Assembly: GCA_904063045.1 (NCBI GenBank)
Contig: CAJFCJ010000010.1
Span: 1,116,001 to 1,180,000, forward strand
Source: Dimorphilus gyrociliatus
Lineage: Eukaryota > Annelida > Polychaeta > Dinophilidae
Length of the DNA stretch: 64,000 nt
Reading direction: 5' to 3'
Below are positions 23,210 to 35,765 of this stretch, in pieces. The position numbers and the translations under genes are program-made. Under the pieces are notes generated by a model. That model did no database searches, had not been told where the DNA came from, and worked only from the letters and a program-made list of their open reading frames with translations. Each line of letters starts with the position of its first letter. Position 1 is the stretch's first letter.

Positions 23210-26094
23210 ATATTATATATACATTTTTTTTTTCAGTAAATTTTTAATCTCTACAACTAAAGAGGGCGCTTTTATGTAGGAAATGACAGATAGCTAAAAC
23301 AAAATAACAGTAATGTAAAATCATCCGCATTTGATAATAGAAGTTGTTTTGTATTGATTTCAGACTCTGATAAATTTCATTATAATATTTTGGTAACAGA
23401 CAAACAGTATTAAAAAAGTCATAGGTTTTTCAAGGATAAAAAAGTTACATGTTCGCCAAGAATAACTGAACATCATCGTTTTAATTAAAAAAATAATCTA
23501 CTATATATTGTATTAAAAGTGATACAGGAATTGAAATATAAAATAAGATATAGGTGTGGATAATTTAAGGAAAAGTAAAAATAAAATATAAAAGGGAATT
23601 AGTATTAGATTCCTCCTATCCTACTATCATTGATAGGACTATAACATAGAATATTTCTCTTCCTTGATCTATAGAAAAATTTGATTAAATATAAGATATA
23701 TAATTTTTCAGTATAGAAATTTACTATATTAGAGTACATATATTATATATAGATACATTTACATAAAAATATTTAGGTGTTTACTGCTTATTCTAACATA
23801 CGTAATCTACTGTAAATACATTTTGTATAGTGTAATATAGTAATAAAAAAACTCTGTAGGTAAGTATAATTATTGAACTAAGATGAAAACTCTATAAGAT
23901 ACAAAAAATTAACGTTTTATGGTTTAAATTGTGTATTCTGGAGAATATACCTTAGATTATGAATTTTCTAGGATTAACTATAAATCAGTTAACAGAATTT
24001 ACATATATATACTAAAAAAATATGTTTTAAAGTAAGAAAAACAATTATATATAGAAGGAAAATATTTTAACTATCTTGTTTAATAAGTTATTTACATTGA
24101 CTTACAACTTTGAATGTACTTGATGAAGGGAATATAAGGAGAAAACCATTATTCTAATAACAAGGCCCACCCCTTTTATTAGATTGGGTTGCTATGTTAA
24201 AGAAAGGTGTGAGAGAAAGAAAGTTTTCAAACGAAGTGTCTATTTTATGAGAATGAGAAATTTTCTTTTTGTAAGCTTGCTGAAGAAATATATTTAGCTA
24301 TTCGAGATAATAAAAAAATAGGTTAAATGTAAAATGAGATAATTAGACATAGGCCTATCTATAGAATAAAACTTGAATATATAATAGATCTTAGTTATAA
24401 AAGTTTTCAAAGAAAAAAGAGATTATATATTAATATTTATAGATATCACATTCAAAATCTTAAACGTTTTTAGACTTTAGCGTCAGATCAATTTACTTTC
24501 TGTTCTTTTTCCCAGCTGAGCTTTAAGAATTTACTAAATAAGATAAAAAAAGGAGCAGACAGATAATGTTTTTAATGTTTTCCTATCGAATAATCATTTA
24601 TTTAGCATCTTCTTCGTGTTTCTGGGTTTTTTACGAACTAGTAAATAATTTCCATACATACAGTTCATGATAGATTCCTGTTAGATGATGTACTTCTTAA
24701 AGCCTTTTTCATCTATTACACTCTTCATATGTTTATTTGACGGTTTACTATCTTAAATTAAGTATTATTGATGATTAATCATTATTTATTTAACTTATAC
24801 AATCCATAAATGTCTTTTCTAAGATTCCATTACGCTAAAAAGAGGAATCTATATAGATTTCACCATCTATATTTGCGAAAGCATTCAGGTTTCAAAAGCA
24901 CAATGCTATTTCTAACAAAACCTTTATTAGATGAATCAACAACAATTATACATATATATATATAATATTTTTAATCTATTATTGAAAAATCTACACTAAT
25001 TTGAAATAATAATCACAAAACAAGAACTATTTCTCTCTTGTTCGTCTCTTAATAAAATCTATTTATGTTTGGAGAATTCAAATTAACAACTACTAAAGTT
25101 ACGTTTAAAAGAATTGCGCTAAAATAAGAAATTGAAAGATGCTAAATAGATGTAATTTAAACTGTAGAATCATTATATATTTGTATAATCATCAATATGA
25201 CAAACTCTTTCTAGAATATATCGCCAAATGAATTCTAATTGAGCATGAATTTGTAAGTTCTAAAGATAATTTTCTTTGTTATGATCATTTTCTTATATAG
25301 ATTATTAGATTTTTTAAGATGTGATATTACATCTACAAAAAATGGTATTGACAAAACTATAGCAATACAATTGCAGATCAGACTCTCCTTTCGTCAATTA
25401 AGAGGGTAAATGATTAAAAATTAACGACATTAATTAATAGGAAATGTATATATTATTATTTTTTAATTTATTAATTTTCATTAAAACTTCTTCACTTTTA
25501 TTTGACTAATTTTTTTTATTACTGTATTAATAATTAGGTCAAAATTCATTAAATTAATTTATTCACAGCATTTATAGTCCTTATATGTAGTTGAATACAT
25601 TTACAAATCTCTTCTGAATGACAATATATTAAGCATAAATAATAGGTAACGCTGTTGAGTGGAAAAAAGTGAAAACAAAACAGAGAAAGAAAACAACCCT
25701 TGATTGCTTTTAATAATTTATTACTAATGCTACCATAAAAATAATATCTTAAACATTATTATGATTTTATTAATAGTTTGTCATTTATTTTCTTACATGC
25801 AAATGGTGTATACAGCATATTTTTAGATTAAAAAATTTTCTATATTATATTTATACATTTTACTTGTTACTTAAAGTAGACTTTTACCAGCATAATCTAG
25901 CATAATAAACAACTTTGAAGATTTCATTGTTTGAAGTTGAGAATACATTATAGCTGAGTTAAATTTTCTATTTGTAAAATGACCCTTTTTACTCTTCTAT
26001 CGGTTCACGTTTTCTGCCTATCTATGTATCTCGTTCTCTTTTTTCTCTCTCTATCTTCTTGTATTTCTTTCTTTCCAAACACTCACTAACTCTG

Positions 26095-26095
<1 letters not shown>

Positions 26096-26142
<47 letters not shown>
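26096..26142 (+). repeat. (CT)n microsatellite
   Basis: About 23 uninterrupted CT units, embedded in a wider pyrimidine-rich stretch from about 25980 to 26250 on this strand. Confidence 0.9.
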
Positions 26143-26146
<4 letters not shown>

Positions 26147-28232
26147 CTTTCTCTAACACATATATCTCCTTCTGTTTGTCAATCTGTCTATCTGCTTCCT
26201 CTGTTCGTCTCTTTCCTTCTTTCCTTTATTCAATTTATCTTTAATCATTTCTTATACAATTCAAGTAATATATTAGTAAAAATTTGTTCAACACTAGTTA
26301 ATTGACTGATCTTATAATTGTGTGCTATAAAAGCAATTAGTCTTCAGTATTGTGTTTATTCGAACGTATGACATAAATAAGATCAAAAGTTTACTATATA
26401 ATCTTATCATATTCCCTAATGGAAGAAAAATACATCTGATAGTTGGACTTTTTCATTAAGAAATAAATACTTCTTCTGCGATAGGCAAAGATGTACAGAG
26501 AACAGCTGATTGGTTATTTTTTATATATTTAAGTGTAGCGCCCTTTTTATAGAGATTAAAACTTAATTATATCTATAGAATAAATTATGAAGACTTAGAA
26601 ATATCTAAAGAGAAGAGAAAAGATTTTATAATCGATTTTTTTTTCAAATTACAAAAATTAGAAGGCCATAATACAACTGAGTGTACTTTTCATACCAGAA
26701 AAACACTTATTAGCAGTTGCTTTTACGTCCAGCACTTAAATTTATGACTGTCTTCTGGTACTTTTTTCCTCTTTTTCTCTAAATTCTAACTATATTCTTT
26801 ATTTAAAACCTAGAAGTAGAGAAACATCTGGATTTAAAAAGACAATTTTTTTTATGGTTAATCCTATCATCATAACTATAATATTGCTTACGAAGACATT
26901 ATCCTAACGGATTGATATTGTACTGGATAATACCAGGCTTAATTCTACAGTTGTAGGTATAGCTTTCTTTTGACATTTTAATGATAATTTTGTTGGTCAC
27001 ATGAGTAGAAAGTGAGGGGGAGGGAGAGTAGGAGGTGAAAGTTAAGGGAGTATCTTGAAATAATTTTTATCCACCAAACTACTTCTATCGAACACTACTA
27101 ACTAATTAAATTTACCAATAAATACACACTCTTCTTATCAAAACAACCTTTTAGTCCTGCTCTTATGGCTGCTAGATAGCTTCTGAAACAGAAATTAGCA
27201 TCAAACTTCTACCTATATAGAAGCTTTATTCAGCAGCCGATGAACCGGAAAAGGTATGTGTGAATAACGTACAACGAAGAGAAATTCGAGGCTCGTGATC
27301 TGTTTACAATTACTTTAATACATAGAAATGGCCACAAATAAGAATTTTTCTTCTCGTTCAAATAAACCCATTTAAATTCTTTCAACGTTTAACGTCGTAA
27401 TTCAATTTTTAGTCTACTTTAATTTTTCAATGATTCTCTTTATAAATGAAATTTCAACTTTATAATTTTTTATTTATTCAACAATAGAGGAAATTTACTT
27501 CATTTTACAAGGAAATTAACTGTTTATTCATAGAGATACAATTTACTTCTATAAAAATAATGGAAAAAGTACAAAGCATTTTATATACTTCGTGGATGGA
27601 TGGATAGGATTATCGGAAAATGACTAAATAGTGTAGACTAATACTACGATTGTTAAAATCTGTTTAACGGGCTGAGAAAGTGCTTGAAGAGGGAAGGAGG
27701 GAGGGTATGTGATCAGAAAAAGACTACCACTTAAGAACACAGATCATGTTCACGCCGATCATGACGGGCTTAAAATCGACCGCGTAACGGAATAAGCAAG
27801 ACACTAATTAGTTTAAACAATTCATATCCAGCAATTTCCTCTTTTGTCTATAGTTTTTATTTGATACGGGTTTCATATTATTCTTGTTTTATCATAGAGC
27901 TTGTAAAATAATGCTATAATTATAAAGTGTTCGCTTTTGAATTGCCTTAAATTCAAGGCTTATTAAATTGAAATCGTTCGAATATTGCCTTTGTTAGCTT
28001 AAAATTGAAAAAAATATATTTTCTGACACTCTTTATTAAATAAACAACCATTTTCTCAAAATCTTTATTAAAATTTTATAAAACCAATGAACGAATTAAA
28101 TTCTACGCCTAAATATTTATTTTAAAAATGTAAGCATATTCACATATTCAAATTTCTATTACAATAATTTATTAAAGTTTATTATACTTTACTAAGCCGA
28201 ATGTCGAATTGTATATTAATTAGCTTATTTAA

Positions 28233-28278
28233 ATATGTAGGAACCGCCCACTCAGTCGAAACGTCTACAACAGTTAAA
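28233..28278 (+). promoter_or_regulatory. Proximal promoter box of the LGxFGV precursor 2
   Basis: ATATGTAGGAACCGCCCA (28233-28250), 19 nt spacer, ACAGTTAAA (28270-28278), 11 nt to the ATG: the same two blocks and the same spacing as precursor 1. The spacer and the sequence further upstream are not similar, so the blocks look selected rather than merely young. Confidence 0.6.
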
Positions 28279-28289
28279 CGGTCGGAAGC

Positions 28290-28772
28290 ATGCTTAACGC
28301 TCTTTTATTTGCCGTTCTTATCTTATCTGCGAACGTTGCGTGTCTTCCCACGTTCGATATAAAACGATCGGAGAACGGAATCTTAAGGCGACAAACCAGA
28401 GCTCCATTTGGTCCCTACGAGTTTAAAAGGTTAGCCAATTTCGGTGTGAAAAGGGATTTGGGACCTTTTGGTGTCGACAAGAAATTGGGAGGATTCGGAG
28501 TGAAAAGACTTGGAAATTTTGGAGTGAAAAGATTAGCGGGCTTCAATGTCAAGAGGAATTCTAACTTGGCTAAGATAATGACCATGTTAAAGGAATGTAA
28601 GTATAAAATAAACATAATTAGTAAAACTAAAATTCGGTACTTGTACTGTAAATATGTATATACATGTACTTGTATTGTTTATAGATTATATATATATGCA
28701 GAAGTTACCTCTATATATATATTTGTTTATCTATTCCCATCAGCTTCTTATATCTATTCCAATAGATTCTGA
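28290..28772 (+). CDS. Neuropeptide-type precursor 2, four LGxFGV-like peptides
   Basis: Paralogue of the 22163 gene. Signal peptide MLNALLFAVLILSANVAC, then spacer segments ending in KR, RR and FKR. After these come LANFGV-KR, DLGPFGVD-KK, LGGFGV-KR, LGNFGV-KR and LAGFNV-KR, then NSNLAKIMTMLKEC. The order LxNFGV, xLGPFxxD, LGGFGV, LGNFGV, LAGFNV equals that of precursor 1, which has merely expanded the LGNFGV step. No amidation glycine. The peptide part is certain; the C-terminus is not. Precursor 1 stops three codons after the Cys, whereas this frame runs on for 45 AT-rich codons to 28772. A strong donor (GTAAGTAT) at 28597 could instead end the exon after LKE plus one base; joining to the AG before 28700 would give an immediate stop. 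Either way the peptides are unaffected. No other function is apparent from the neighbourhood. Confidence 0.85.
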   Translation: MLNALLFAVLILSANVACLPTFDIKRSENGILRRQTRAPFGPYEFKRLANFGVKRDLGPFGVDKKLGGFGVKRLGNFGVKRLAGFNVKRNSNLAKIMTMLKECKYKINIISKTKIRYLYCKYVYTCTCIVYRLYIYAEVTSIYIFVYLFPSASYIYSNRF

Positions 28773-28915
28773 ACGAATCGCTTATAAGACTTTAAAGGAA
28801 GAAGAGTATAATTATGTTTTAATCTTATTCCTTTTTCTATCCAAACTAAAAAGAGTTTCTTCCTCCACCTTTTTTTTATGTTTACCATTATAGATATACT
28901 TTTTCAATAATAAAA

Positions 28916-28921
28916 AATAAA
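28916..28921 (+). terminator. Candidate polyadenylation signal of precursor 2
   Basis: AATAAA about 140 nt past the end of the open frame at 28772. Confidence 0.4.
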
Positions 28922-31558
28922 GACAATACGTTTGATACTATTCACCTTCCTTGTTTAAACTTAATATTGGTTTTTTTTTTATATAAATAATAAATCAACT
29001 TTACATTAAATTTAATCATTGAAAACTAAAATTTCTTTCTATTTGAACTTGAGTTTACTTACTATTAGAATATTTTCTAACATTTCTAGTTGTCGTTGGT
29101 AACGCCATCGTAATATCTAGTCATTATTTTACCTCAAAGTAATTTTCTTAATAGGGATTTCAATATCGATAAATGAATAGGTGGGCAACAACAAGGCAAA
29201 ATTGTAATTATGATTATATGTACATTTTTATTATGTTTTATACATAAAAAGATTTTTATGATTTGGTGAAAGCTATACTAGCACTATCTGATTAAGAATA
29301 AATACCGTAACTGATAAGGTAAGACGCTATGACAGAGTCTTTTAACATATTTTATAAACAACGTTAAAATTTATTCTATATAGAAAATGTTTAATACAAA
29401 AAACAAACAGAAATGTTAGCTTCAAAAATTCTATTCCTTTTATATGAACATAATATTTCACGAAACATTTAACGTAACGTTGCTACTCATGCATAGATCT
29501 ATTAACATTGGTTTTATATATAATTTTCTATTAATCACATTTTCTAACTGTTAATAATATTTCAAAAAACATATAGTAAAGCCCAATAATTTCCTACATT
29601 TCAAAGAAGCTATTCGATCAAATTGAGTGCATTTTTCATTCAAGGAAATCATAATAAAAAAATAATTTATCAAGCTGATGCTTTTAAGGAAACATTTTAG
29701 AGAAAATATAAAATCTACAGAGAATCTAACGATATATACTATACCGTTTGAAATACTCTTAGATTCTACGTTCAATAATCGAATTTCCAGTTTTTTTTTC
29801 CTAGTTTTCTATTCTTTTCTATTTTTTTTACAAGATACTACGAACATGGTTGAAAGATAGATTTTTGTTGGGAAAGTACTTTTCCTCTATTATTTACAAA
29901 AATGTACTTAAAAACTAACTATAAATGCACAAATAGATATATATTAACTCATTTCGATTATTTATTTTTCATATAAATAATCAATTAAGATGATAAAAAT
30001 TCCAGATTAAACGTTGACTCTTTGCAAACAAATTTATGTTATTTATATAATAAAGAAAATAATAAGAACATGTTCAAATTCTAAAATAATTGAGTTTATC
30101 ATGATACATCCTTTTCTTTCGTATACAGTCTAAATATTTATATATGTATATATACTGTAGGATTCTACATGGTTCAATCTTTGATCTTTAAATAGTATCA
30201 CACTTTTGTTCATGAACAATAAGATACACGTTGAAGGCAAAAAGGTCTAGTTCTATTTTTTTTAACTTGTTCTATATAGATACATGACCTTTACTTATTT
30301 AAAAGGTAAATATATATTAATTATGAACATCTGAAAGAATTATTATTAACAGTACTCACTTAATAAATGGAAGTAATTTAAAAATAACTTTTAAAGTAAA
30401 TTGAATAATCTATTTTTAAAGGACATTGTACTGTAAGTAATAAAAAGCATGAAACATAAAAAAAAGAGAAAAGAGGAAGAAGAGAAAAGAGTTTATTTTC
30501 ATAAAGAAAGAAAGTCCCTATAATACAAGAATCTTCTCGTTAAGTAGTCTTCATTCTCGATCACTGTCTATTAACAGTCAATTCTTCAACAAGTAATCTT
30601 GACAAGATTTAGTTTTGATTTACAATTTCCTTATCCTTCTCTATCCTGTTTTACCAATTCAATTATCTTTTTTTCATTAACTTTTTTAACTATACTATTG
30701 GAATTTTAAAGTTTCTTGAATTTTATTTATGCTTTGTCTATTTGTTATTGTTTATCTTTTTTTTCTTTTTTACAGATTCATAACCTTACTTCATCATTCA
30801 AGAAAATTAATTTAACATACTATATATATACATATATATATATATATATGTATAAATTGTTTAATTAAGAAAAAATATATTGAGGAATAAAAAACACCTT
30901 GTCAATCAGACTAATTTTCAATTTTTTGTTGTCTATGTGTCGCATAGTACAATACATTCAAGTTTCGAGCAGCCCACAAACATATTTTTATAAATTGGGA
31001 CTATTTAATATTAGGCGTTTCTCTCTGTTATATTACCTATAGCTTACTCACATACGCTCTCTCCTTCTATTATCTCACTTTTCTCAATTAATCTCCCTCC
31101 CTCCATCCTTTCCTCCCTCCTTCTTTCTTTCTCACCTTCTCTATCTCATTTTCGCTTCTGTTCTATTTCTCTACCTTCTTCATATTTTGAAATATAAAAC
31201 CCTTTCTTTGCTGATAAATCCCTATTTTTTAAAATTATTCCTGTCTTTTCATATGGAGTATTATTATATATTAATATCACATCATTTCAATGACATAACT
31301 ATAAAAATAGATAAATAGTGTTCACCATCTGTAAACTTTAATAATAAAGAAAGTAGCATTTGAATATTATTGAGAAAATTATAGAAAATGTGTAGGCCTT
31401 AAAAAAAGCAGCGCACAGAAATTGAAAAGGGCGAATCAATACGAGGCCGTTTTCATAAAATATCTTCAATACTGTTCAGTCCCGCCCTATATGAAAACAG
31501 GGCGTGTTGAAATCTTTTACCGTATGAAATTTTCAGTTGATTAAGTAGTTAAAAAGTC
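28922..31558. other. Intergenic stretch upstream of the filamin gene
   Basis: No supported gene. It has short (TA)n runs near 30820-30850, AACGCCATC (29101-29109, a partial copy of the dispersed motif on the minus strand) and a pyrimidine-rich stretch at about 31060-31160. An inverted repeat lies just before the filamin start (separate entry). Confidence 0.5.
31449..31504. repeat. Nested inverted repeats before the filamin start codon
   Basis: GTTTTCATA (31449-31457) is matched by TATGAAAAC (31490-31498), and CGCCCT (31483-31488) by AGGGCG (31499-31504). They sit 55-110 nt upstream of the ATG at 31559, so they may be part of the promoter or of the leader RNA. TTTTCAGTTG at about 31530 could be an initiator or a leader splice acceptor. 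Confidence 0.45.
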
Positions 31559-34500
31559 ATGGATTCTGATTCAAATAGCGAAGCTTCTGATAATGAGTTT
31601 AAAGGACTCGAAGAATGGGTCACAATGCAGCATTCGACTTTTTGTAATTGGGTCAATGATAAATTGATGACTGTCTCTGAAAAGGTTGAGAATTTGGCAA
31701 AAGATATGAGGAGTGGCGAAAAGTTATGTAAATTAATGAATGTTCTAAAGGGAAAGAGTATCGGTAGAATCAAAGTAAATGCAGTTAACCATTATGCCGC
31801 AAGTGGTAACATAGAATTAGCTTTTCAAGCAATGAGGAAAGATGGAGTTAAACTTGTAAATATAGGTATGTAATTCACATATTCACATTCAATTTATTAA
31901 TATATGTTGTGTATAATTATTTATCTAAATTTTTTTTAATATCAATTAAATCTTTTCAGTTCTGTCAACTTTTATTAATTATTTATATAAATAACGGCTT
32001 TTTAGCTGACTAACATAAAAAAAACATTTCACCTTTTAAAAATAGATTTCTTTAAATTCTAGGAGCTGAAGATATATCTAAAGGTTCTCTAAAGCTTATT
32101 CTAGGCCTTGTATGGACCTTAATTCGAACGTATCAATTGAAATCGGGAGGAAAATTACCAGCCAAAAAACTAATGATAAAATTTTTTAACGCAATTTTAT
32201 ATCCTTACAAAGAGATAAATAATTTTACATCAGACTGGAACGATGGAATAGCTTTACAGTAAATATCATAATTACTAACTTAATGCTTTTTTTGTTTCTA
32301 AGGAAACAGTACATTTAAAAAATTAACTTATTTCTATCTATTCTTATTATTTCAGTGGTGTTATTGAATATTGTAAACCGGGAACATTTCCGGATTGGAT
32401 GAATTTAAAAGTCTCAAGAGCGTAAGTTAATTAGGAAATTGTAATTGTCTTTATTAAGATTATTTTAAATATTAATTATTTATTTCAAATCTTCCGTATT
32501 GAATAATTAATAATAAATTTTCATTTAACTTCTAAAGGGAAGAGAACTGCAAAAGTGCATTACAAATGGGACATAGAGCTTTTGATATTCCAATTGTAAT
32601 TAAACCAGAACATATGGCTAATCCCAATATCGATGAATTATCAGTTATGACTCAGCTATCATATTATGTTACGGAAGGTAGTCCAGGTTATATAAAAACA
32701 ATGGAATGGGTTAACTCAAAGCTTTGCGTTTCAACTATTAGCAATTTCACGGTGAGTTTAACAAAAAAATACAAAGAGTTATTTAAAAATTATAAACTTC
32801 GTCTGTAGACCGATTGGAATAGTGGAAGAATAGCCAGTGAACTAGCTATTGAACTTGGAGCAGACGTTCCACGTGTTGATGGAAGTTCTGAAGAACTTTG
32901 TAAAGCTGGTAAAAAAAATTTAATCAACAATTTGTAGAATACTTTAGTTATCAGCATAAGTATACTAGAAAGATTGAAAATTCAAAAGTGTGTAGTATAG
33001 TCGCTGTTCTTGAGTTTTTATCACTCAACCCTCTTTGAATTCTTTAATTAAAGCTTGAATAAATTTTGCAATCATTAAATGGAACGTTTAAAGCTAAAGT
33101 GGAATGTAATCTGAGAGGAAACATTATATTTATGATGTCGCGTACAAGCTATTTTAATATAGATTACTTTATTTATAGAAAAGTCAAAATCTTTACTCTC
33201 TATTTATTTAGAATTACTGATGTTGTTTTTGTATTCAGCAATGAAGGCTAGCGAAAATCAACTTGGAGTGAGGCACGTGATATCTGCAACTGATATGACC
33301 ATACCGACAGTTGATCATATTGGTATCATGGCATATGCTGCTTGGCATAGAATAGTACCAGAAAGGAAAAAAAAATTGAAATTTGCCGAGGTACCCGAGG
33401 TAATTCAACCTTCTCCCCCCAGGGCAAGGAGCCCCTCTCCACCTCCTCCAGAGCCAATTTCAGCTCCAGCCCCGATTATAACTCCTGCAATTGTACCTGC
33501 TCGAACTATCTCAGAAAATAGAGATTCGGTTAGATCTGTATTTCTATATTGTTTTATTACGCAATTTCTATTATTTACGGCAGTTGGTTAGGAAAACTCA
33601 AATAGAGCGTAAATCCGTAAATTCATCGGTGATGTCGTCTACTTTGTTATCATCGATTTCTTCCAATACTTCTACAGCCCCTACAATTCCGGTTGCCTCA
33701 AAATCGGTGTCATTTAAGAGAGAAGAAGTAGTTGTCTACATGCTAGATACTTGGAGAGTTGATGCTACCTTAAATATAATGGTTAGTATGTGATTAATAA
33801 ATGTATGAAAAGTAATACACGAATATCTCAGGTCGACACATCGGCATTTGGAAACGGAGCTGTTAGAGCGGAGGCCCATTCGCCTGGCAGTGACTTGGAA
33901 GACCTTCGTATAACTCGAACTGAAGATTTCTTAAATTTTATAAGTTTCAGACCAACTGAAAAAGGTAAAAATATTAAAACAACAAACATAGTAGACTATG
34001 AAAAGAGTAAAAATTTTACAGGAAATTGGAAAATACAAATATTCTACGAAAATCAAGAAATTAGCGAGAGTCCTTACTACGTTAATGTCTATGATCCTTC
34101 ATTAGCAAGAATCATTAAGACACAGATTGGAAAAGCGGCTATTCTAAAAGATTACAGTTTTGAAGGTAGAGAATATTTTAGACGCTGTTGGTCAAATTTT
34201 TTAATAAAAAAATTACAATTTTTAGTTGATTGCCTGCAAGTTGGGTGCAAAGAGCTTGACGTTTTTGTCACCCAGAATGAAAATCAAGTACCTACAGAAA
34301 TAAATTTATGCGGAAATGACAGATATAAAATAACTTTCTATCCAAGAATTCATGGGATATTCAACGTTTCAGTTTTTGTTGGTGGAATTGAATCACCAGG
34401 TTAGAAACCCTAAATAAAACAACTAAAGAGAATATTTTAATCAAATTTTCCTAAAGGATCTCCATTTATGGTTGATGCAACTGATGCAAGAAAAGTTAGT

Positions 34501-35765
34501 GCTGATGGGTTAGGCTTGAAGGAATGTATATGTGGCAAAGAAGCTTTCTTTTCTATCTTGGCTACTTCGGCACCAGATAAAAAATCAGAAGTAATCATCA
34601 TGTGTAAGTATGAGCTATGAGACTCTTTCTAAGCTGTTTAATAAGCTTACTATAAACAACTGAGCACGTTAAAGCCTAATCGGATAAATCTATTATTTAT
34701 GTAAACTATTTGCCTGAATATTTACGATATAAATAGAAAGTGTGTTAATTTTCACCATCAAAGATGTCATTACGGTACTACATCCAAAAAAAAAAAAAGA
34801 TATTTCAGCTGTTTCTTTAAATTCGCTTTGTCAGGAGATTTTCTTCATTTAAATAAACTTAGAAAGACCAATCATGCAAGCTGTGAAAAAACACTTAGAG
34901 CTATGTGAAAACTTATGTCATTTATAAAATAAAGGGAAATTAACTTCATAAAAGAATTATATCAAATTGAGTTTATTCATTTTTTCAATCTTAATTCAAT
35001 TCGTATTTAAAAGTTTTCTTTAACACTTCTTAAGAGCACAGGCAAGATTTATTCACATGGGAAATATAGGTTTACATTTATTGAAAGAAAAATAAAGGAA
35101 AGAAAACTTCATGAATTACTTATTTTCGTAATTCTACAATTTAATTGTTTATATCTTTTTTCCTTTGACAGCACCTACTGGTAGAAATATAAAACCAACT
35201 ATACAAAAAGTAGCTCCTGATCGTTTCAATGTATCCTTTGTTCCGAAGGAAGAGGGAAATCATACTGTTGAAATTTTCTATGACACTAATGCTGTTATAG
35301 GAAGTCCATTCTATACAATTGCTCGTAAACCGAAGATTTTTGTTAAAAATCTGGAACAAATAGTTCAAAAAGATCGAGATTATGTATTTGAAAGTAAACG
35401 CTTTTTGAACTATATAAATATCTTATTTATTATCAAAATATGTATTATATTCTCCAGTTGACGCCAGCGAAGTTTACGATAATGGAACCATTGAAATAGA
35501 TTCTGCATGTCCTGTTAAAGGTTACAAACAAACTGGAGAGCATAAATATACTGTAACATACAGACCTACAGATATTGGAATAGTTGATTTTATAATCAAA
35601 TACGAACATGTTGAAATAAATGGTAAGGAAAATCTTTCATCTTATCTAATAAATTCTAAATCATGTATTCATCTCAAGTTTAAACACTTCATTTATGTTA
35701 TAGGAAGCCCTTATAGGGTTGAAGTGCAAGAAAATAATCATTTTAGAAGGTCTTTAATAAGATAA
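31559..35765 (+). CDS. jbug: Jitterbug-type filamin with three CH domains and four filamin repeats
   Basis: Fourteen exons: 31559-31865, 32063-32258, 32356-32421, 32538-32751, 32809-32908, 33239-33528, 33584-33781, 33832-33964, 34022-34165, 34226-34399, 34457-34603, 35172-35393, 35458-35622, 35704-35765. All phases agree; total 805 residues. Three calponin-homology domains: CH1 about 17-128, CH2 about 134-236 (FTSDWNDGIALHGVIEYCKP), CH3 about 241-345 (FTTDWNSGRIASELAIELG, then DMTIPTVDHIGIMAYAAW). A Pro-rich linker (about 350-388) and a Ser/Thr-rich stretch follow. From about 458 come four immunoglobulin-like filamin repeats, three ending in the typical GSPF/GSPY before the next linker. Filamins crosslink actin; two CH domains plus many repeats is usual, whereas three CH domains define the jitterbug group known from Drosophila and other invertebrates. 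With only four repeats this protein is short. Two 57- and 60-nt introns (33965-34021, 34166-34225) have no stop and could be read through. Confidence 0.9.

Larger units (their letters stand above)
22811..28232. other. Intergenic stretch between the two peptide genes
   Basis: About 5.4 kb with no supported gene. It contains an 18-bp tandem repeat at 23144-23209, AGAGGGCGCT at 23261-23270 and the inverted form AGCGCCCT at 26537-26544, a long (CT)n at 26096-26142, and a purine-rich, then less AT-rich, patch at 27660-27800 that could be regulatory DNA for precursor 2. Confidence 0.55.

Noticed and set aside
29306-29325. AACTGATAAGG resembling the 3' half of miR-184
   Set aside because: The seed half does not match.
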